Source: Candidatus Babelota bacterium (GTDB lineage Bacteria > Babelota > Babeliae > Babelales > Babelaceae). From it: 45,303 nucleotides of DNA. Below, in pieces: positions 7,693 to 16,321 of this stretch. Where the stretch lies: assembly GCA_013288045.1 (NCBI GenBank), contig JABDCP010000003.1, positions 69,883-115,185 of the forward strand. The letters run 5' to 3'. Each line of letters begins with the position of its first letter. Positions within the stretch are counted from its first letter, which is position 1. The notes beneath the pieces were generated by a model, which searched no databases, was not told the DNA's origin, and saw only the letters and a list, made by a program, of their open reading frames with translations. Both the position numbers and the translations under genes were made by a program.

Positions 7693-9628
7693 TGATATAC
7701 GTAAAACGTTACAAACTCGTCCTGTTAAAATACTTCTGTGGATGCTCGTTGCCTCTTTTTTTATTGGGATTATTCCTTTGGCATTTCGGGGACGTCATGC
7801 TGAAGATAGCCTTGGCACAGTAAATGGATATCATATAGGGGTACTTGAATATAGGCGTAAGCTTAATGAAATACAAGGTCATATTCGTGAGCTTCAACAA
7901 GCATATGGGATTCAAGCGGATATGGTTCTCAAGATGTGGGGCTTGGATAAGCGTCCTGATGAGGTAGTATTAGATAGTCTTATTCATGCTAAGGTGAGTA
8001 AATCTTTAAATGATCGTTTAGGTGTGCAAGTAGATAACGAGTATCTCCAAGCTAAATTACGTGACCCTTATTTTGTACGCCAATATTTGAGCAATATTAT
8101 TCCTCCACAAGCTTTGGTGGGTGGTAGTATCGATACGGCTGCACTTGAATATAATCTTGAACGTCAAGGGATCTCTCATGAAGAGTTTGATGAGATGCTT
8201 AACGATGCTATGTTGAGTGCATTTCTTGCAAAACTCATTTCAGGTGGCTTATATATTTCTGAAGGATCATTAAAGGATTACTATATTGGCCAATCGGTGA
8301 AAAAGAAGTTTGCTTATGTTGGTCTTCCTCTTTCTAAGTATCTTACGAAAGCTAAAGAGCAAAAAATTACTGATGCTGAGTTAGAAGAGTATTATGCAAA
8401 ACCTGCACACCAAGATCCGTATCGCATTCCTGAAAAAAGGTCAGCCAAAGTATGGACTTTCTCCCCTGAATCATTTGGTGTAGTGGTTACCGATAAAGAT
8501 CTTGAGACAGCCTACCAGCGAAATAAGCGCAATTATATAAAGACTCCGGCTACCATACAGGTACAACATATATTGTTACCCTTTACTGCAGAAAATAAAG
8601 TGGAGATGCGAGCTCGCGCACAGGCCATCTATGATGACGTGACGGCAAAACCGGATACCTTTGCTACAGTTGCCGCGAAGGATTCACAATCAAAAGATAA
8701 AGGTACAACGGTTACTTTAAAACGTACCGACAAGAATTCGGCTTTTACTAAGGAAGCCTTTGGTCTTCAAAAGGGGGGTATTTCTCATGTGGTAGAGACT
8801 GAGGAAGGGTTTGAGATTATCAAACTGCTCGATAAAAAGGAGCCTGAGTTTAAACCACTTGATGAGGTTAAAGGGGACTTGTCGAAGCAGCTTAAAGAAG
8901 AAAAGTTCACCCAAGTCTTTGATGCAAACGCGCAGCGGGTGTTAAGTCAATCGAAGGACGAGCCAGCGATCTTGACGAGTTTTATTGAGCGCCATAAAGG
9001 GCAGGAAAGTACCCTTGCAGATGAAACTCGCTCTGAGAAGCGTCTCAATAGCAGCCTCTTTGGGCTGCGTCGCATTGGGGAGAAGGCTTTCTTTGAAGAT
9101 GCTCAAAAAGGATACATTATAGAGTTAACAGCGATTAATCCAAGTACGATTCCTCCTTTAGAAAAAGTGAAAGAAAAGATCTTGGAAAAACTTTATAGTG
9201 AGCGAGCACATGAGCTCTTAAAGAAAGATCTCAGCCAGGGACTTGCTGATCTTACTGATAAAAAAATGACGTTAGAACAGGTAGCGCAGGCCCTTAGTGG
9301 GAAAGTGGAGACAACGGATTGGGTATCGTTCACCGATCAAGATTCTCTTAAAAAGCTTCGCCAATTGAAGATCAAGATGCCTAAGCTTCAACACCTAACC
9401 ACAAAAAATGCAGCAACAAGTGATATTGCTGGCAATGAGGGCTATATCATTCAGGTTAAGGAGATTGAGCCTATTAATGAAAAAGAGTTTCAGGAAATGA
9501 AACCGGCTATTCGTTTTCAGATTGCACGCAATGAGCTAGAGGGAATAGGAAGAGCGTTCTTTCAAGCCTTAAGAGATAAAGCCCAGGTATCTATAAACAA
9601 TGAGATGCTACGTCTGGCAAAAAGCTAA
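7685..9628 (+). CDS. PpiD/SurA-like membrane-anchored peptidyl-prolyl isomerase chaperone
   Basis: About 647 residues. An N-terminal membrane anchor (roughly residues 15-37) follows a short basic segment, as in PpiD. A SurA_N-like helical chaperone region comes next (GTVNGYHIGVLEYRRKLNE, then DSLIHAKVSKSLNDRLGV). A parvulin (PpiC) domain at roughly 290-386 begins IQVQHILLPF and includes KGGISHVVETEEGFEIIKL, and a helical C-terminal region follows. Such proteins sit in the inner membrane facing the periplasm and help newly exported proteins fold. This fits a genome that exports many proteins. The start is ATG 7685 behind GAAAGGTGG, overlapping the upstream gene; an in-frame GTG at 7673 is less likely. 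The architecture matches PpiD (about 620 residues) more closely than soluble SurA. Confidence 0.85.
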   Translation: MISDIRKTLQTRPVKILLWMLVASFFIGIIPLAFRGRHAEDSLGTVNGYHIGVLEYRRKLNEIQGHIRELQQAYGIQADMVLKMWGLDKRPDEVVLDSLIHAKVSKSLNDRLGVQVDNEYLQAKLRDPYFVRQYLSNIIPPQALVGGSIDTAALEYNLERQGISHEEFDEMLNDAMLSAFLAKLISGGLYISEGSLKDYYIGQSVKKKFAYVGLPLSKYLTKAKEQKITDAELEEYYAKPAHQDPYRIPEKRSAKVWTFSPESFGVVVTDKDLETAYQRNKRNYIKTPATIQVQHILLPFTAENKVEMRARAQAIYDDVTAKPDTFATVAAKDSQSKDKGTTVTLKRTDKNSAFTKEAFGLQKGGISHVVETEEGFEIIKLLDKKEPEFKPLDEVKGDLSKQLKEEKFTQVFDANAQRVLSQSKDEPAILTSFIERHKGQESTLADETRSEKRLNSSLFGLRRIGEKAFFEDAQKGYIIELTAINPSTIPPLEKVKEKILEKLYSERAHELLKKDLSQGLADLTDKKMTLEQVAQALSGKVETTDWVSFTDQDSLKKLRQLKIKMPKLQHLTTKNAATSDIAGNEGYIIQVKEIEPINEKEFQEMKPAIRFQIARNELEGIGRAFFQALRDKAQVSINNEMLRLAKS

Positions 9629-9651
9629 GAAATAGCTATGATTAGAAGAAG

Positions 9652-9680
9652 TAAGGGTATCCTTGTATAGGGTACCCTTA
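9652..9680 (+). terminator. hairpin downstream of the PpiD-like gene
   Basis: An 11-bp stem (9652-9662 with 9670-9680, one G-T pair) closes a 7-base loop. The following sequence is not a strong T-tract, so termination may be partial. Confidence 0.5.
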
Positions 9681-9813
9681 TTGCAGAGTTACTCAAGTAG
9701 TACAAGAGTGCAGTTAGGCTGGAACCGTGTATTGAGTACGAGAGATCTCAAATTCAGAATCTGCAAAAGATATAGTCAGTAAGTGAATATACAAATAGCC
9801 CAAAGGGGTACCT

Positions 9814-10767
9814 ATGATTATTCAAGCAACACAGCTTCGTAAAACTTTTGTGAGCAAGTCCCATGTTGTTGAGAGCGTAAAAGATGTAACCCTTGCAGTA
9901 GAGCAGGGTGAAATATTTGGGTTTATTGGACCAAATGGCGCCGGAAAAACGACCACGATGAGAATGCTCACGACACTCTTGGTTCCCACTGAGGGAAAGG
10001 CCTTGATTGCAGGCCATGATCTTATTAAAGAGCAGCAGGCCATTCGAAAAAAAATCGGCTATGTGAGCCAAGCAGGGGGACTCGATCCTGCCTGTACCGC
10101 TCGTGAGAATCTTATTTTCCAGGCACAATTGCATGGCTTTTCTTTGCATGATGCACAGCTTCGAGCTCAAGAACTTGTTGAAACTTTTTTGCTTGAACCC
10201 TTTGCTGATCGTCCAGTGAGCACCTATTCAGGTGGACAGAAAAGACGGGTAGATGTCGCATTATCATTAGTACATAAACCGCACTTGCTGTTTCTTGATG
10301 AGCCGACCACGGGTCTCGATCCACAAAGTAGAGCTCATCTTTGGCAAGAACTTATGAAGATTAGAGAGCAGGGTACGACGATATTTTTGACGACACATTA
10401 TCTTGATGAAGCTGATGTGCTATGTGATAGGATCGCTATTATTGATTATGGTATGATAGTTGCTGAAGGCACTCCCCACGCTCTGAAAAAGCAGATAGGT
10501 GGCGATATTGTGATGCTAGGTATTGAAGCTTCATCCAATGACTCGCTCAAAGATCTCATTAAATCGCAGTCATTTGTACGTGAAATAACCGAAAGCACTG
10601 AGGGACTTCGTATTTGCGTAGATCACGGAGAGCATGCACTGGCGAGCTTGGTACGTCTTTTTGATCAAACTAAAGTTCCTCTGCAGAAAATCAGTCTTTC
10701 ACGACCTACCCTTGATGATGTATTTCTTAAGCAGACTGGTCGGTCATTGCGCGAAACTTCTTTATAA
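9814..10767 (+). CDS. ABC transporter ATP-binding protein, DrrA/CcmA type
   Basis: 317 residues with a complete nucleotide-binding domain: Walker A GPNGAGKTT (around residue 39), Q-loop YVSQAGGLDP, signature YSGGQKRR, Walker B LLFLDEPTTGLD and H-loop TTHYLDEAD. The C-terminal extension ending RPTLDDVFLKQTGR is the DUF4162-type tail typical of drug-resistance exporters such as DrrA. It powers the permease that begins 12 bases after its stop. AAAGGGG lies 6 bases before the ATG. Substrate cannot be told from sequence; lipid, polysaccharide or drug efflux are all possible for this subfamily. Confidence 0.92.
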   Translation: MIIQATQLRKTFVSKSHVVESVKDVTLAVEQGEIFGFIGPNGAGKTTTMRMLTTLLVPTEGKALIAGHDLIKEQQAIRKKIGYVSQAGGLDPACTARENLIFQAQLHGFSLHDAQLRAQELVETFLLEPFADRPVSTYSGGQKRRVDVALSLVHKPHLLFLDEPTTGLDPQSRAHLWQELMKIREQGTTIFLTTHYLDEADVLCDRIAIIDYGMIVAEGTPHALKKQIGGDIVMLGIEASSNDSLKDLIKSQSFVREITESTEGLRICVDHGEHALASLVRLFDQTKVPLQKISLSRPTLDDVFLKQTGRSLRETSL

Positions 10768-10778
10768 AGGATCTTTTC

Positions 10779-11540
10779 ATGAAAGTACTTAACGACACCT
10801 TACTTATCTATCGCTATACACTACGTGCTACGTTACGTAACCCGATCTTTGTTATTATTGGTCTATTTAACCCGCTATGCTTTTTATTCTTATTTGCTCC
10901 GTTATTACGCGAGCTCTCCAATACTCCTTTTTTTTCTGGAGCAAATACACTCTCCATCTTTTTACCGGGTCTCTTGGTGATGATGGGAATGTATGCATCA
11001 GCATATGCAGGCTTTAAGATAATCGATGAAATACGAAATGGCTTCATTGAGCGCTTATGGGTTTCTCCGGTAAGCAGACTCGCCCTGGTTGCTGGTAGGA
11101 CTCTTCGTGACACGACTATATTAGTATTTCAAACAACCATATTGATTATATTGTCCTATTTCTGGGGCCTTGAAGCCAACCTGCTTGGAGTTCTCGGGGC
11201 TCTTTTCCTCGTCGTGTTAGTTGGTATAACGCTGTCTTCGTGCTCCTATATACTAGGGCTTATCTTTAAAGAAGAGGAAGCATTGGCTGCTGCAATTAAC
11301 TTCTTCATTGTTCCACTACAGTTGTTGTCGGGCATTACACTTCCTTTAGCTTTAGCGCCTTTATGGCTTAAGCGAACAGCTCAGTTTAATCCACTATCCC
11401 ATGTAGTTGATGGAAGCCGAGCTTTATTTGCAGGGAATTTCTCAGATGCATCTGTTCTTCTCAGCTTCGTCCTCATGATAGCCATGGCTGGTGGGACACT
11501 CTATGCACTCGTTCGGTCATACAGAACTAGAGCCGTCTAG
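10779..11540 (+). CDS. ABC-2 type transporter permease, DrrB-like
   Basis: 253 residues with six predicted membrane helices and the ABC-2 pattern. The motif FLPGLLVMMGMYASAYAGFKIIDEIRNGFIERL is followed by a short coupling region WVSPVSRLALVAGRTLRD, and PLQLLSGITLPLALAPLWLKRTAQFNPLSHVVDGSRALF near the C-terminus is the usual ABC-2 signature region. It forms a dimer in the inner membrane with the ATPase encoded just upstream. AAAGGA lies upstream of the ATG. A strong hairpin follows the gene, so the two-gene operon appears complete, with no separate substrate-binding protein, as expected for an exporter. Confidence 0.9.
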   Translation: MKVLNDTLLIYRYTLRATLRNPIFVIIGLFNPLCFLFLFAPLLRELSNTPFFSGANTLSIFLPGLLVMMGMYASAYAGFKIIDEIRNGFIERLWVSPVSRLALVAGRTLRDTTILVFQTTILIILSYFWGLEANLLGVLGALFLVVLVGITLSSCSYILGLIFKEEEALAAAINFFIVPLQLLSGITLPLALAPLWLKRTAQFNPLSHVVDGSRALFAGNFSDASVLLSFVLMIAMAGGTLYALVRSYRTRAV

Positions 11541-11570
11541 AAAATAGAAGTCATTTTTACACGGTATGTG

Positions 11571-11607
11571 CCCCCAAGATCCACCTATGAAAAGATGATC
11601 TTGGGGG
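11571..11607 (+). terminator. hairpin terminator after the ABC operon
   Basis: CCCCCAAGATC (11571-11581) pairs perfectly with GATCTTGGGGG (11597-11607) around a 15-base loop. The following bases are T-rich (ATTGTGTTTCT) rather than a pure run. Confidence 0.65.
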
Positions 11608-11644
11608 ATTGTGTTTCTACTATGCCTATCGGAAATATTTCACC

Positions 11645-11672
11645 TTGACAATTTTTGTTGTTGTGCTAGTAT
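11645..11672 (+). promoter_or_regulatory. promoter of the first ankyrin gene
   Basis: A perfect -35 TTGACA (11645-11650) is followed by a 16-bp spacer and an extended -10, TGC-TAGTAT (hexamer 11667-11672). The predicted transcript would have a leader of about 115 bases. It lies outside the duplicated block, so the second ankyrin copy has no equivalent. Confidence 0.55.
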
Positions 11673-11795
11673 TAAATGTGGGCGAACAATGGAGCCTGCA
11701 ACCTGTGTTTGGCGTCTTAACACAAATTCCGGCGGCGAACGTCTATTTTTAGAAACAAATTAGTTGATGTGGTTGCAGACAAATAAAGGATTTAG

Positions 11796-14150
11796 ATGAC
11801 TATGTATAGAATAACGGTAACTCTGTGTATGCTGAGCATACCATTGAATAGTTTGAGTATGACTATACCCAAGGCTGATGATCTACAGAGAGCGCGCTCA
11901 GAGCTGTTCGCAGCTTGTTATAAAGGCAACATGGAGAAAATGGAAGAGATTATGTCTGGAGAGAAGTTACCTTTAGAATATTTTAAGGGAACTGTAGAAC
12001 CTTTAGAAGAGCTGCGTAATGAAAATGGATATATATCTGATATCGCATTAGTCAACAGACTTGAAATGCCTTTGCTTCATTATGCATCGTGGAAAGGATT
12101 TGAGTTATTGGTGCAAAGAATGCTGGAAAAGTATCCTGAGCACGCAAAGATGAAGGCAAATAACAATTCAACCGCGGCTCACTTTGCAGCTGAAAAGGGG
12201 CATTTGACTTGTTTGATGGCTTTATTAAAAAGTGAGCCCGAATTAATTAGAATGAAACGTATTAATGGACGTACAGTACTTCATGTTGCTGCTCCGAGGG
12301 GCCATAGAGAGTGCATAGAGCTATTACATGGGTTAGACCCGGAACTTATTAGAATGCAAGACAATAATGGTAATACGGCACTGCATGATGCTGCTGCCGG
12401 GGGTCATAGAGGATGCATAGAGCAATTACATGGGTTAGATCAAGAATTACTCAGAGTTCGAAACAATAATGGTATAACAGTACTTCATGTTGCTGCTTCG
12501 AGGGGCCATAAAGAGTGCATAGAGCTATTACATGGGTTAAACCCGGAACTTATTAGAATGCAAGACAATAATGGTAATACGGCACTGCATGATGCTGCTG
12601 CGGGGGGTCATAGAGGGTGCATAGAGCAATTACATGCGTTAGACCAAGAATTAATCGGAGTTCGAGCCAGTAATGGTAGGACAGCAATTTATCATGCTGC
12701 TTTTAGTGGTCATAGAGAGTGCTTAGAGTTATTACATGCGTTAGACCGAGAATTAATTAGAGTTCGAGACAATAATGGCTGTACAGTACTTCATGCGGCT
12801 GCTTCGAGGGGCCATAGAGAGTGCATAGAGCTATTACATGCATTAGACCAAGAATTAATTAGAGCTCGAGCCAATAATGGCTATACAGCACTTCATGCAG
12901 CTGCTTCTAATGGTCATAGGGGGTGCATAGAGCTATTACATGGGTTAGACCGAGAATTAATTAGAGTTCGAGACAATAATGGTTATACAGCACTTCATGT
13001 TGCTGCTTATAATGGTCATAGAGAGTGCATAGAGCTATTACATGGGTTAGACCAAGAATTAATTAGAGTTCGAGACAATAATGGCTATACAGCACTTCAT
13101 GCTGCTGCTTGTAAGGGTCATAGAGAGTGCATAGAGCTATTACATGCATTAGACCGAGAATTAATCAGAGCTCGAGCCAATAATGGCTATACAGCACTTC
13201 ATGCAGCTGCTTTTAATGGTCATAGAGGGTGCATAGAGCTATTACATGCGTTAGATCAAGAATTACTCAGAGTTCGAGACAATGAGGGTTTTACAGTACT
13301 TCATGTTGCGGCTATTTTTGGTCATAGAGGGTGCATAGAGGTATTACGTGCATTAGACCGAGAATTAATAAGAATTCGAGACAATGCTGGTAGGACAGTA
13401 CTTCATCATGCTGCAAGACTTGGCCAAGATGCATCTGTTGAATGGCTTTGTCGAAAAGGTTGTGGGATCGATAGTGTTGACTATGTTGGGCATACACCCC
13501 TAGTAGTAGCCATTAGAGCACGAAAGGCAAAAGTAATAGAATTGCTTCTTGATGCAGGATCTGATGTAACATTTGAGCATGCGCAAGGTCTAAATGCATG
13601 GTACGAGTGCGCACTATCCTGTGACGAAGAACTTATAAAGATATTTCTCAGAAGAGCCTATAGACTTTTCAGGCCGATCAGTTCTATGGTTGAACAGTCG
13701 GGGTTACGATTAAGATTTGCAGAAAGAGCTTTATCTGAAGGAGGTATTTCAGGCTATCCATTGGCATGGATCTTTTTATCAGGGCCTTTACGTAAGGACT
13801 GTGCACTGATGCTCCAGGGAAAACTTATCTTAGGTAAGCCGATTTCGAAGGAAGATACCTTCTTAACACTGTCAAAGGAACCTGCTGCCGAATTCTTAAG
13901 AGATGAGTTTGTTAGGGAGTTTGAGAGAATTCTAGACAGGCCAGAGCTGACCCAGCAACAGCGAGGATTTATACGTTCACTGCTGTTGAGAAAAGATGAG
14001 ATAAAAGAAACCATTCTCAAGGGTATTGTTGAACGCTATCGGGAATTGGTAGTTGCTGAAGAAGAAAGTGATATCGACGCAGAAGAGGTATCTGACCAGC
14101 ACAAATGCCGAAGAGTAGGAGCGGATGAGAGCAATGTTCCATGTGCGTAG
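11796..14150 (+). CDS. secreted ankyrin-repeat protein, long copy
   Basis: 784 residues. An N-terminal hydrophobic segment (VTLCMLSIPLNSLSMT, about residues 7-22) looks like a signal peptide. An N-terminal helical/ankyrin-like region follows (about 30-156), then eleven 34-residue ankyrin repeats (157-530) of the form NG.TALHAAA..GHR.CIELLH.LD.ELIRVRDN, two diverged repeats (531-597) and a C-terminal domain (about 600-784). Ankyrin repeats bind proteins, and exported ankyrin proteins of intracellular bacteria commonly act on host proteins; that role is inferred here. AAAGGA lies 6 bases before the ATG. The C-terminal domain is nearly identical to that of the next gene and matches no enzyme I recognise. 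Its tail has a basic patch KCRRV. Confidence 0.9.
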   Translation: MTMYRITVTLCMLSIPLNSLSMTIPKADDLQRARSELFAACYKGNMEKMEEIMSGEKLPLEYFKGTVEPLEELRNENGYISDIALVNRLEMPLLHYASWKGFELLVQRMLEKYPEHAKMKANNNSTAAHFAAEKGHLTCLMALLKSEPELIRMKRINGRTVLHVAAPRGHRECIELLHGLDPELIRMQDNNGNTALHDAAAGGHRGCIEQLHGLDQELLRVRNNNGITVLHVAASRGHKECIELLHGLNPELIRMQDNNGNTALHDAAAGGHRGCIEQLHALDQELIGVRASNGRTAIYHAAFSGHRECLELLHALDRELIRVRDNNGCTVLHAAASRGHRECIELLHALDQELIRARANNGYTALHAAASNGHRGCIELLHGLDRELIRVRDNNGYTALHVAAYNGHRECIELLHGLDQELIRVRDNNGYTALHAAACKGHRECIELLHALDRELIRARANNGYTALHAAAFNGHRGCIELLHALDQELLRVRDNEGFTVLHVAAIFGHRGCIEVLRALDRELIRIRDNAGRTVLHHAARLGQDASVEWLCRKGCGIDSVDYVGHTPLVVAIRARKAKVIELLLDAGSDVTFEHAQGLNAWYECALSCDEELIKIFLRRAYRLFRPISSMVEQSGLRLRFAERALSEGGISGYPLAWIFLSGPLRKDCALMLQGKLILGKPISKEDTFLTLSKEPAAEFLRDEFVREFERILDRPELTQQQRGFIRSLLLRKDEIKETILKGIVERYRELVVAEEESDIDAEEVSDQHKCRRVGADESNVPCA
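12264..13385 (+). repeat. 11 tandem 102-bp ankyrin units
   Basis: The array is exactly 11 x 102 bp in one frame. Higher-order structure is visible. Units 3-4 of the protein's ankyrin series (12264-12467) recur as units 5-6 (12468-12671), a 204-bp dimer. The pair beginning at the CGAGCCAATAATGG junction near 12868 recurs 306 bp later. Confidence 0.95.
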
Positions 14151-14187
14151 AGATTCAACTATGCGAAGTATTAACCATTTAAAGAGT

Positions 14188-14215
14188 GTTTTCAGGTTGT
14201 CGTAAGCTGGAAAAC
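14188..14215 (+). terminator. weak hairpin after ankyrin copy 1
   Basis: GTTTTC(AG) pairs imperfectly with CTGGAAAAC. The same site in copy 2 (16294-16321) forms a perfect 9-bp stem, so read-through from copy 1 into copy 2 is plausible. Confidence 0.35.
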
Positions 14216-14311
14216 CTTGAATCTAAAGGTAGGAAGAGTATAGTGCATTTCTTGAGATCATTCTTTTACGATTAACCATGAAGTGTGGCTGCAGACAAAT
14301 AAAGGATTTAG

Positions 14312-16258
14312 ATGACAATGTATAGAATAACAGTAGCTCTGTGCATGCTGAGCATACCTATGAGTAGTTTGGGTATGACTGTCTCCAAGGCTGATACAGT
14401 ACAGAGAATACGTTCGGAGCTCTTTGCGGCTTGTTATAAAGGCAACATGGAGAAAATGGAAGAGATCATTTCTGGAGAGAAGTTATCTTTAGAATACTTT
14501 AAGGGGACTGTAGAACCTTTAGAAGAGCTGCGTAATGAAAGCGGCTATATATCTGATATAGCATTAGTCAACAGACTTGAAATGCCTTTCCTTCATTATG
14601 CATCGTGGAAGGGATTTGAGTTATTGGTGCAAAGAATGCTGGAAAAGTATCCAGAGCAGGCAAAGATGAGGGCAAATAATGGTACAACAGCGGCTCACTT
14701 TGCAGCTGAGAATGGGTATGTGAATTGTTTGATCGCTTTATTAAAAAGTGAGCCAGAATTACTTGGAATGAAAAGTATTACTGGCTGGACAGTAATTCAT
14801 TCTGCTTCTTTAAATGGTCATAGAGAGTGTATAGAGCTATTACATGGGTTAGACCCAGAATTACTCAGAGTTCAAGACAATAATGGTTTGATAGGGCTTC
14901 ATGTCGCTGCTTTTCATGGTCATAGAGAGTGCATAGGGCTATTGCATGGGTTAAACCCTGAACTTATGAGAAGACAAGACAATAATGGTTTTATAGTACT
15001 TCATGTTGCTGCCTTTAATGGTCATAGAGAATGTATAGAGCTATTACATGGATTAGACTCAGAATTAATTAGAGTTGGAGCTAATAATGGTTATACAGCA
15101 CTACTTTTTGCTGCTTCGAATGGCCATAAAGAGTGCATAGAGCTATTGCATGGGTTAGATCAAGAATTACTTAGAGTTCGAGACAAGAATGGCTGTACAG
15201 TACTCCATGCGGCTGCTTTTTATGGCCATAAAGAGTGCATAGAGTTATTACATGCCTTAGACCCAGAATTACTCAGAGTTCGAGACAATGATGGGTGTAC
15301 AGTGCTTCATTCTGTTGCTTTAAATGGTCATAGAGAGTGCTTAGAGCTCTTACATGGGTTAGACCCAGAATTACTCAGAGTTCGAGACAGTAATGGTATG
15401 ACAGCGCTTCATTCTGCTGCTTCGAGCGGCCATAGAGAGTGCATAGAGCTATTACATGCTTTAGACCCAGAACTTATGAAAAGGCAAGACAATGACGGCT
15501 GTACAGCACTTCATCTGGCTGCGAATAGTGGTGGTCAAGATGCATCTGTTGAATGGCTTTGTCGGCAAGGTTATGGGATCCATAGTGTTAACTACGTTGG
15601 GCATACGCCCTTAATAGTGGCCATTAGAGCTCGAAAGGCTAAAGTAATAGGATTGCTTCTTGATGCAGGGTCTGATGTAACATTTGAGCATGCGCAAGGT
15701 CTAAATGCATGGTATTATTGTGCACTATCGTGTGATGAAGAACTTATAAAGATATTTCTCAGAAGAGCCTATAAACTTTTCAGGCCGATCGCTTCTGTGG
15801 TTGAACTGTCGGGGCTACGATTAAGATTTGCAGAAAGAGCGTTATCAGAAGTAGGCATTGCAGGACATCCATTGGCATGGATCTTTTTATCAGGGCCTTT
15901 ACGTAAAGATTGTGCACTGATGCTCCAGGGAAAACTTATCTTAGGTAAGCCGATTTCGAAGGAAGATACCTTCTTAACACTGTCAAAGGAACCTGCAGCC
16001 GAATTCTTAAGAGATGAGCTTGCTAGGGAGCTTGAGAGAATTCTAGGCAGGCCAGAGCTGACCCAGCAACAGCGCAAATTTATACGCTTTCTGCTATTAA
16101 AAAAAGATGAGATAAAAGAAACCATTCATAAAGGTATTATTGAACGCTATCAGGAATTGGTAGTTGCTGACAAAGAAAGTAATATCGACGCAGAAGAGGT
16201 ATCTCAGCACAAACGCCGAAGAGTAGAAGCGGATGAGAGCAATGTTCCCTGTGCATAA
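14312..16258 (+). CDS. secreted ankyrin-repeat protein, short copy
   Basis: 648 residues, a tandem paralogue of the preceding gene with the same layout: signal-like segment (VALCMLSIPMSSLGMT), N-terminal region to residue 156, seven 34-residue ankyrin repeats (157-394), two diverged repeats and the C-terminal domain. It is 136 residues shorter, exactly four repeats. The tail carries KRRRV (634-638, bases 16211-16225), which resembles a monopartite nuclear localisation signal; the long copy has KCRRV there. The ATG is preceded by the same AAAGGA leader. No good promoter lies in the 161 bases between the two genes, so it may depend on transcription from the first. Exported and likely host-directed by inference; target unknown. 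Confidence 0.9.
   Translation: MTMYRITVALCMLSIPMSSLGMTVSKADTVQRIRSELFAACYKGNMEKMEEIISGEKLSLEYFKGTVEPLEELRNESGYISDIALVNRLEMPFLHYASWKGFELLVQRMLEKYPEQAKMRANNGTTAAHFAAENGYVNCLIALLKSEPELLGMKSITGWTVIHSASLNGHRECIELLHGLDPELLRVQDNNGLIGLHVAAFHGHRECIGLLHGLNPELMRRQDNNGFIVLHVAAFNGHRECIELLHGLDSELIRVGANNGYTALLFAASNGHKECIELLHGLDQELLRVRDKNGCTVLHAAAFYGHKECIELLHALDPELLRVRDNDGCTVLHSVALNGHRECLELLHGLDPELLRVRDSNGMTALHSAASSGHRECIELLHALDPELMKRQDNDGCTALHLAANSGGQDASVEWLCRQGYGIHSVNYVGHTPLIVAIRARKAKVIGLLLDAGSDVTFEHAQGLNAWYYCALSCDEELIKIFLRRAYKLFRPIASVVELSGLRLRFAERALSEVGIAGHPLAWIFLSGPLRKDCALMLQGKLILGKPISKEDTFLTLSKEPAAEFLRDELARELERILGRPELTQQQRKFIRFLLLKKDEIKETIHKGIIERYQELVVADKESNIDAEEVSQHKRRRVEADESNVPCA
14780..15493 (+). repeat. 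7 tandem 102-bp ankyrin units
   Basis: Seven units of exactly 102 bp starting at the same residue (157) as the array in the long copy. The units are more diverged from each other than those of copy 1, for example with TGWTVIHS, NGLIGLHV and NGYTALLF starts. Confidence 0.92.
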
Positions 16259-16293
16259 AGATTCAACTGTACGATGTATTAACCATTTAGAGG

Positions 16294-16321
16294 GGTTTTC
16301 AGGCTGTCGTGGCTGAAAACC
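16294..16321 (+). terminator. hairpin terminator after ankyrin copy 2
   Basis: GGTTTTCAG (16294-16302) pairs perfectly with CTGAAAACC (16313-16321) around a 10-base loop, followed by TTTG. Confidence 0.55.

Noticed and set aside
12264-13385. Evenly spaced repeats that might suggest a CRISPR-like array
   Set aside because: The whole 102-bp period is coding and in frame as ankyrin repeats; there are no unique spacers.
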